Assembly (NCBI GenBank): GCA_015179025.1
Contig: WHUX01000138.1
Coordinates: forward strand, 79,752-143,751
DNA from: Terfezia claveryi
Taxonomy: Eukaryota; Ascomycota; Pezizomycetes; Pezizales; Pezizaceae
Direction of reading: 5' to 3'
DNA: 64,000 bases
Positions within the stretch are counted from its first letter, which is position 1. Every line of letters starts with the position of its first letter. The position numbers and the translations under genes are program-made. Shown piece by piece: positions 56,748-64,000 of this stretch. The notes beneath the pieces are model-generated. The model was not told the DNA's origin. It ran no database searches and saw nothing but the letters and a program-made list of their open reading frames with translations.

Positions 56748-59700
56748 CTGCCCCAGGTCATTTATCTTTGTCTGCGTTTTCTTTGCCTACATCTCTGTCT
56801 GTTGATGAGTCTCGCCTGTTTGGCGAGCACTTCGTTGACATATAACTGTCAAATTCAATTGTAAAACAGTGGTCACATCAGCTCTCATAGATTTTGGTGC
56901 TTCAGGAATTGCTTTCATTGATCAGGCCTTCGTCAGTAAAAATTCCATTCCAACCTCCAAGCTCAACACCCTCCGCCTCCTCGATGTTATTGATGGCCGT
57001 CCTATCTCCTCCGGGGCTATCACCGACCTTGCATGTTTACCCAGTGCCATTGGAGATCATTCGGAGAGCCTCCCGATGTTTGTGACCAAGCTAAAATACC
57101 CTATTGTTCTGGGGATCCCATGGCTCCGGATGCATGATGTCTCCATCAATTTCGGCTCCTATACCTTGAATTTCAATAGCGGGTATTGCAAGAGACACTG
57201 TGGTGCCCCGCAGGCTGCCGTTAGGGGGTTATGTGCTTTACCTCCCATGGTAGAGGACCCCGCCCAGGTAGTACACCAGACTGCATATGTCAACGTTGGC
57301 AAACCCCCTGCTCCTACTCCTGATCCCCTAGTTCCTCCGGCTTCTACTAAACCCCTGAATGTCAGCTTCATTGAAGCTGGGGCCTTTGCTTACCTTACCA
57401 AACTACACAAACTAAAGGCCCATACCCTGTCAATCTGCGAAATTAACCTAGAGATTAATAAGATGAGACCTAAGAAGGAGTGGAAATCAATGGTCCCGGA
57501 TAAATACCATGATTTTATCGACCTCTTCTCGGAAAAAGCCGCAGAAAAGCTTGCCCCCCATCGACCAAACGACCACACAATCCCGTTAATCGAAGGAAAA
57601 ACCCCCCCTTACGGCTCACTCTATGGAATGTCCCGACTGGAATTGGAAGCCCTGAAGAAGTACTTGGAGGAAAACCTCAACAAGAGCTTCATTCGCTATA
57701 GCTCCTCCCCAGCAGGTGCACCCGTATTGTTTGTAAAGAAATCGGATGGCTCCCTTAGGTTGTGCATGGATTATCGCGGCCTGAATGAGATTATGGTAAA
57801 AAACACGTACCCCTTGCCCCTGATCCAGGAGACATTAGCCAGGCTATCCAAGGCCAAATGGTTCACCAAATTGGACCTGAGAGGGGCCTACAACTTGGTA
57901 CGAATTGCTGAGGGGGAGGAGTGGAAAACTGCCTTCTGGATGCGATATGGCCATTTTGAGTACAATGTGATGCCCTTCGGCCTAACCAACGCTGCCGCCT
58001 CCTTTCAGCACTTTATCAATGATACTCTGCGGGACTTTCTGGATGTATTCTGCACCGCCTACCTGGACGATATCCTCATCTACTCGGATACCCTAGCGGA
58101 ATACAAGATCCACGTCCGACAAGTGCTGGAGAAGCTGGAGCAGGCTGGGCTGTACCTTAAGCCTGAAAAATGCGAATTCCACGTCCAAGAGGTGAAGTAC
58201 CTGGGCTTGATCATAACCACGGAAGGTATTAGGATGGACCCCGCCAAAGTTGCTGCAATCCAAGAGTGGGAAACCCCAGCCAATTTGAAGGATGTGTAGG
58301 CCTTCCTAGGATTTGCCAACTTCTAATGCCGATTTATCCTGGGATACTCAAGAATCGTGGCACCCCTGACGGTCTTGACGAAAACGAAGGCAGAAGCTGG
58401 CTCACACCTGACAAAAAGGGCCTTCCACTGGAATCCAGAAGCCCAATCCGCCTTCTAGAACCTCAAGGAAGCCTTCTGCTCAGCCCCAATCCTGGCCCAT
58501 TTTGACCCTGATAGCGAGTGCATCGTGGAAACGGACGCCTCCGACTATGTCTCCGCCGGAATCCTGTCCCAGTATGTCGATGGAGTCCTCCACCCAGTGG
58601 CCTATTTCTCCAAAAAGCACTTCCCGGCGGAGTGTAATTACGAAATCTATGATAAGGAGTTAATGGCCATTGTGCGAGCATTTGAGGAATGGAGGCCCCA
58701 CCTGGAGTCAGCGAAGGGGGTTATCGAGGTCCTTTCTGACCTCAAGAACCTGGAATACTTCACAACTACCAAGTTGCTGAATGCCGGCAGGCTAGGTGGT
58801 CGGAATTCCTGTCCCGGTTCAACTTCAAAATCAAGTACCGGCCAGGAAAGGCTGGTGGGAAGCCAGACGCACTGACTAGGAGATCAGGAGATCTCCCTAA
58901 GGGGGGGGATGAAAGGCTGAAGTACCAGAATCAGGTGGTACTGAAACCTGAAAATCTCGCCCTGGCGGCCAATACTCTTGCAGAAGCTGAGGCTGAGGCT
59001 GATGCGGAAGCTGAGGCTGACCTCTGACAACTAGTGAGACAGGCATATGAGGACGACCCCCTGACCAAGGAAATTATCACCGCAGTGGATTCTGGCCAGC
59101 GCCGCCACCCCAAGATCTCACTAGCTGAGTGTACCATCCAGGAAGGCCTCCTCTACCACCTCGAACGGCTGTATGTGCCGGAAGGAGAGCTGTGCCTTCG
59201 ATTGATCAAGGAACACCATGACAGCCTGGTTGCAGGTCACCCTGGAGTGGCCAAAACGTTAGAGCTTCTGGCCAGGGAATACACATGGATTGACCAACAG
59301 AAGGACGTGGAGCGGTACGTCCGGAACTGCCACATTTGCAAGCGTGCTAAGCCTGTCCGCCACGCCCCGTATGGGACCCTGAAACCTCTGGATATCCCTG
59401 ATCGGCCGTGGCTGCACCTGACTATGACTTTGTGACAGGGTTGCCAGAAGATTCGGGGTTCAATGCTATCTTGATGGTGGTAGATCAGTTGACGAAAATG
59501 AGGCATGTTATACCTTGCCGGGACACCTGCTCCGCCCCAGAGTTAGCCAATCTCTACCTCAACAATGCAATACCATGGCCTTCCTGAGTCGATCGTATCC
59601 GACCGTGGCCCTCAGTTTACCTCAGAATTCTGGCAAGCCTTCTGCGAACTTCTGGGGATCAAAGTACGCCTGTCAATGGCATATCACCCCCAGATGGACG

Positions 59701-60671
59701 GCCAATCGGAGAGGATGAATGCCATTATGGAGCAATATCTGCGGGCCTTTGTCAACTACCAGCAGGATAACTAGGTTTCGCTGCTGGCCACCTGCGAATT
59801 CGCCGCGAACAACCAGTTCTCGGAATCCTCCAAAACCTCTCCTTTCCTGGCCAATTACGGTTGGCACCCCCGATTCGTGGACACCCTAGCTCCCCTGCAG
59901 AGAGCCCAACCCCCAGCCAAGGAATTCGCAGCCGGAATCGCTGAGCTCCACTCGACTCTGAAGGCAGAGCTGAGGTATGCGCAAGCCAGGCAAGCCGAAT
60001 ATGCCAATGGCTCACGGTTGCCAGCCCCCAGATATCAGCCAGGCGACAAAGTATGGCTCTCCAGCCGGCACTTCCGAACAGAACGGCCCTCCCGCAAGCT
60101 CGACTACAAGTTCCTGGGTCCATTTGAGGTGTTGGCCGCTGTGGGCACTCATGCCTACCGCCTGAGGTTCCCCACGGACATCAAACGACATCCAGTTGTC
60201 CATGTCTCCAAGATCAAGCCTGCTGCTAGCGACCCTCTCCCCGGCCAGAAACACCCTCCACCTCCCCCCGTGGTTATCGAAGGTCAGGAGGAATGGGAGG
60301 TAGAGGAAGTGCTGGACTCCCGAAGAAGGTATGGGCACCTGCAATATAAGGTCAAATGGCTGGGAGATGAGGAGACGACCTGGCAACCAGCGGAGGACCT
60401 GGGAAATGCACAGGACTTGGTTACCCTGTTCACCAGCGTTACCCCCGGAAGCCTCGCCCCGCCCAATGATGTTCTTGTCGTCCTGGAATTGGTTATTAGG
60501 GTTGTTTTGTCGCTGTTGTTATTGTCGTTGTTGTTGGGATTATTGTTGGTACGTACTTCCGGCGTTGGAGTTGTGTTATGGGTTATTGGTTTTAGTCGCC
60601 TGTTTTGTTTGTTTGTTTTTGTCTTGCCTTTCGCCTTGTCTTGTCTTTCGTCACTGTGGCTCCGAGCCTAA
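56702..60671 (+). pseudogene. B3 pol (protease to chromodomain and hydrophobic tail), several breaks
   Basis: Protease ALIDFGASGIAF near 56885 (Cys of family reads Phe). A clean 476-codon block (56869-58299) holds protease, linker and [16 protein letters not shown] near 57560, MDYRGLNEI near 57768, [12 protein letters not shown] near 57970, [10 protein letters not shown] near 58062. TAG at 58297 replaces Gln, and the next 200 bp are frame-broken. RNase H ETDASDYV near 58530 and YEIYDKELM near 58640; TAG at 58456. Short Glu-Ala linker (58980-59025). Integrase: HHDSLVAGHPG near 59215, CHICKRAK near 59330, SDRGPQF near 59598, MDGQSER near 59695. GPFEV near 60117, chromodomain EEWEVEEVLDSRRRYGHLQY near 60290-60400, then a hydrophobic tail to TAA at 60669. 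Confidence 0.92.
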
Positions 60672-60682
60672 AGGGGGGATAG

Positions 60683-61236
60683 TGTCACAACCGTCCTTTC
60701 CTAGCCGGGTTTGAAAGTCAGACGGGATTCCATCTGACTCTCGTTATTGTTGATTGATATCGTTGTTATCTCTGTTCCCGAGATAAGGGGTCTCGGGAAC
60801 CTTATTCCTTCTGGTGGCCTTGGCTAGGAAGGAAGCCTGTATATATAGCTTGCTCTCTCCGCCCTCTCGTTGGATCCCCATCCAATGTCTTGTATATCTA
60901 ATACAGGGCCTTGCTTCTCTCCACGCTGGTGCATCTCCCTTGTGCACCTCCTTGCCTCACCTCGACTCTGTAGCCCTACTGCCCACCCCGCGAACCTCCT
61001 GTCCTTGCCTTGCCTCGCCTTGTGTTTGTAGCCCAGCTGCCTCCCTTGACACACGTGGCAACTGCTTCCGCATGTCTCGTGTCCCCTGCCCTCTGCCCCT
61101 CTTGCCTCTTGCCCTTGCCTCCCATCTCAGCCTCCCCCTGGTCACACACATAGTGTTCCTACGTGTGTGTTATCCTAGCCTTGCCCTTGCCCCGGCGTAC
61201 CCCTTGGTCGCCTTGTCCCCCAGAGCCCTCGTTACA
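60683..61236 (+). repeat. 3' LTR of B3
   Basis: 554 bp, preceded by the polypurine tract AAAGGGGGGA near 60670-60679. It is near identical to the 5' LTR; most visible differences are transitions. Confidence 0.94.
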
Positions 61237-61245
61237 GTGGTTACA

Positions 61246-61749
61246 TAATGCTATACTCATTATCACAGACCAGTATAAGAAAGTACAATACTATATTCCA
61301 GCAAAGACTATATAGACAGCATCCAATATTGCTGACACCTATACTAACAAGATATAGAGACTCTATGGCCTTCCCTGACATATCACCTCTGACTGTGGTC
61401 CACAATTAACCCCTATATTCCTCAAAGAGCTTAACCAGAAGCTCAACATAATCCTCCACCTCTCTACTGCCTACCATCCTTAGACCAATGGACTTGCTGA
61501 ATAAGCTGTCCAAACACTTAAGCAGTACCGTCACATCTACTGTCACGATAGACAAGCTCATTAGAAATGATGGCTACCTTTAGCTGAGTTTGCCTATAAT
61601 ACTACTGCCCATTCTACTCATTAGTACTCCCCCTACCGAAGTCTATACGGCTTCGACCCTCGTACCATCCACCTCTCATATGACTATGAATTCTCCTCTC
61701 CTGCTGCAGAAGAGTAACTAGACTGAATGATAACTGTGTACAACCAAAT
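61246..61749 (+). pseudogene. Integrase fragment of another gypsy element (family D)
   Basis: A retroviral-type integrase core cut on both sides by B4 and A2. In one plus-strand frame: ILIITDQYKK (first Asp) near 61252, ITSDCGPQLTP (second Asp) near 61383, and AYHP-stop-TNGLAE (Glu) near 61470, then LAEFAYNTTAHST near 61585 and SPYRSLYGFDPRT near 61630. TAG, TAA and TGA replace Gln, Trp or Arg at about eight places. The sequence differs from families A, B and C. Confidence 0.85.
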
Positions 61750-62428
61750 TGTAATGGAGAACGTTATCTCATTGCATATATAATTGATTATATACTTTTG
61801 TATTTCCTATATTACTACTATGTTATGTAACAAAGCTCTCAGTTAAAGGACTAGCCTTCAACTACCTCCTATTGCTTTATAAGCATCCATAGCACGCGGA
61901 AGTTGCCATGGGAACTTCCATGGAACTTAGCATATGAGCACACCCTCATTATGGCCGCGTGACCTCTGTTTAAAGGCGTGTGAGTCACTACTATGGCCAC
62001 ATGACTATCATTTATGGCGTGTGAGTCATTACTATGGCCACATGACCCCTTTTAAATAGTGCAACACCTTCTGGTTTGCCACCCTTTATTGTATTTATTT
62101 CCTTAGTCATCAAATCTCAGAGGAGTATAAATAGGCCATTGGATTCCCTCTGAAATCTACAGAAGGACAAGAAGCAACCAAGCAAGCACACAGAGCAAGC
62201 AAGCCTATATTCCGATCAGATCAAGATCATATACATTAGATAGCACAAATCATATAAGATAGATTACACCAGTTAATTTCTGTTCTTTCCGGGAATGTTC
62301 CACTTAGTAATCTCCCTACCCTTCTGAGGTCTTACCTCAGCAGAACCGAAATACACAAACGTCCGTACCTACGGATATAGATTGTATAAATGGTACCGAA
62401 TGAATACTGTCTAATACCATTCATTACA
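61750..62428 (+). repeat. 5' LTR of element A2
   Basis: 679 bp, TGTAATGGAG to CATTACA, same length as the A1 5' LTR. TATAAATAGG at 62126. Confidence 0.94.
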
Positions 62429-62711
62429 TTTTTTTTAACTTACTTACCTAATCTTTACTCTTAAATCCAAGGCCTGATCAACCTTCAGATACCTTTATTA
62501 CACTCACGCAAGTGTATATAATTCGACACCCAAGTGCACATATAAAATCGATATCGTTATTCAACTAGCTAGCAAACAAAATCCAACAAACGAGACATCA
62601 GACTCTCAACTGCAGAACATCAACAAAACACTTAGAAGCAAGCTAAGCAGAGCTCTAACAGGCAGTGGTATCCCACATTAAACAATCCCACCCTCGTTCA
62701 CAACACTTTTC

Positions 62712-63182
62712 TCAATAAGATCGACAACTCACCTTGCACTCCTGGCAACTGCCATTACATCTGTACCTATAAATCCAGTACACCATAGAAAAACCGGCCC
62801 TCCAGGTCCCAGGAATAATTGGTCTAAACAACCAAGTGTCATAATCCCAAGGCTCAAAACTCCCTGCCTCCACTGCAACCATTTCCTTCAGAAAAGAATT
62901 ACCCCCATCAGAACCTTCCTTAAGCCCAGACATCTCTACCAATACCTCTGCGCCCCCAACGTCTACCTCAACATACCAATCAGAAAACGTGACACTCTTG
63001 TCAGAAGAACTAGAAATAGATTCTAGACCAGTAGATGAAGAAAAACCAGGACCATAAGAAACATCAAGATCCTGACATCCAGCCTCACCAGCCTCGTGAG
63101 CCACCGAGCCAACAGAACCATCAGTCGAACGGAAATCATAAGAATTATCAGCCACCACACCATCAGCACAGAAAGGTGCCAA
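62712..63182 (-). other. Antisense open frame in the A2 leader
   Basis: An uninterrupted minus-strand frame of about 156 codons with no ATG near its start (the first codon used is TTG). It contains GSVGSVAHEAGEAG, a Ser-rich stretch, VTFSDW, EVLVEM and a Cys-bearing end (CNGSCQECKVSC). The same frame in A1 has one stop. Whether it is translated, perhaps after splicing, cannot be told. Confidence 0.3.
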
Positions 63183-63240
63183 AGAAGAAAAGTAACTCGA
63201 CGATCATATTGTATAACCAGCTGCATTTGGTTGTGGACAA

Positions 63241-64000
63241 ATGACGAAATCAGACATAATAGCGTCTGAACTTAGTAAGAAGACTAAGAGGTCGAGATGG
63301 TTAACTATGTTACCCGAAGATATTAAGAAATTAGTAGAAGAAACTTCCAGAAAGACCAGATTTATACTTCCTAACACAGAAGGGGAAATAAATCTGCCCA
63401 TGGATATAGAATTAGGAGAACCAGGTGGAGCAGGAACCAAACTATATTTTAGTATGGCTTTACCTCTTGTACCAGAAGAATTTTGGGACAGACATCTTCC
63501 AACAGTTGAGGAGATTTTGAAATATACTCACTTAATGGGACATGCCCAATAGTATCATCCTGATAATACTCAACTCTTAATGGAAGCTATTGCAAAACAC
63601 TACTTATGGCTAACACCTTACCCATTCAAAGAAGAAGACTTAGATATGAACGCATTTTTAAGCAAAGAATTAAGGAAACCTGTTGTTCCACTTTTAAGGA
63701 AACCGAATTGGGTAATAAATAACTGGGAAAAAATAATGGTATTCATGATGAGTGGCACTCATCTAGAAGAATTAGCATATACCGCGGAGGATTTTTTCAA
63801 TCCTAGCAAAGAACTTCCAGGAGCGTTCCTGAGAACACCAAAAGATCAATCGAAAGGCAAAGGTCGAGCACCTAAGATACCAGAAAGGAGGACTGGGTCA
63901 GCCAAAGAACTAGACGACAAAGACCAACAACCAGAAGATATAGAATTACCAAAAGACGATGATGATCTAGATACAGGACTAGACCAACAGAAGTAGAAAA
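63241..64000 (+). pseudogene. A2 gag (5' part), two in-frame TAGs
   Basis: ATG 63241 (MTKSDIIASELSKKTKRSRW), in line with 12557-13260 of A1. TAG at 63549 stands where A1 has CAG (HAQ-Q-YHP), and TAG at 63994 where A1 has CAG (QQK-Q-K). The first part carries LPMDIELGEPGG and EEFWDRHLPTVEEIL; the last visible part is the acidic, Lys/Pro-rich region. It continues beyond the window. Confidence 0.85.

Larger units (their letters stand above)
54956..61236 (+). mobile_element. Element B3: full-length Ty3/gypsy chromovirus
   Basis: 6,281 bp with two 554-bp LTRs (54956-55509, 60683-61236). It is the only family-B copy in the window not broken by another element. Order: gag, -1 frameshift signal, protease, RT, RNase H, Glu-Ala linker, integrase, GPF, chromodomain, hydrophobic tail, polypurine tract, LTR. 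A handful of frameshifts and TAG stops make it defective. It lies in the LTR of B4. Confidence 0.95.
61750..64000 (+). mobile_element. Element A2: second copy of element A, cut by the window end
   Basis: 5' LTR, leader and most of gag are present and align with A1 throughout. Only the left part is visible. It is inserted next to or within the family D integrase; its target duplication cannot be tested because the 3' end is outside the window. Confidence 0.93.

Noticed and set aside
38678..60671. Possible reassignment of TAG to a sense codon, because TAG is the commonest in-frame stop in pol
   Set aside because: TAG stands for both Trp and Gln, sister copies keep TGG or CAG at the same sites, and gag ends in a conserved TAG. 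RIP explains the pattern better than a code change.

Overview
The window looks like repeat-dense heterochromatin of a filamentous fungus. It has Ty3/gypsy chromoviruses with GPF/Y-type tails and chromodomains, a Helitron with short candidate introns, a hAT relic, and blocks of extreme AT richness. In-frame stops are overwhelmingly TAG/TAA where sister copies or the family have TGG or CAG/CAA. That is C-to-T change at CpA, the signature of repeat-induced point mutation (RIP), so an ascomycete of the Pezizomycotina is the most likely source. The species cannot be named from the sequence. No rRNA, convincing tRNA or CRISPR is present. Only one open reading frame, at 31.8-33.2 kb, looks like a possible host gene.

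Layout. 1-9 kb: no supported gene; several minisatellites, a 110-bp higher-order repeat (3.0-3.4 kb) and a large inverted repeat (arms about 1.4 kb, 4574-5994 and 6588-8043) around a 0.6-kb AT-rich core. 9.1-22.6 kb: a minus-strand Helitron (Rep plus Pif1-like helicase) split by gypsy element A1 (10999-19948) with a 5-bp target duplication GGATG. 23.1-24.5 kb: a minus-strand gene resembling 2-oxoglutarate/Fe(II) oxygenases, broken at its metal-binding motif. 24.6-31.7 kb: minisatellites, a possible SINE, a 1.8-kb element with long terminal inverted repeats and TA target duplication, AT-rich deserts, a dispersed satellite and a hAT transposase relic. 31772-33175: a 467-codon ORF of unknown function. 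33.7-34.8 kb: a permuted relic of element A.

34.8-61.2 kb is a Russian-doll nest of gypsy family B. B1 (minus) contains B2 (plus), which contains element C (plus; TSD CCTGC). To the right lie the 5' end of another minus-strand copy (B4), with full-length B3 (54956-61236) inserted in its LTR, then an integrase fragment of a fourth family (D). A second element A (A2) begins at 61750 and runs off the window.

The most notable signal is at the gag-pol junctions. Three family-B copies share a slippery heptamer G_GGA_AAA in the gag frame, a 5-nt spacer and a 13-bp stem-loop that contains the gag stop, with pol in the -1 frame. Element C has A_AAA_AAC directly before its gag stop, followed by a 9-bp stem-loop, with pol again in -1. 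These are textbook programmed -1 frameshift cassettes read directly from the sequence. Other points of interest are a hydrophobic C-terminal tail after the chromodomain in family B, a variable Asp-Ala repeat linker between RNase H and integrase, and a Cys/His-rich insertion between RNase H and integrase in element A.
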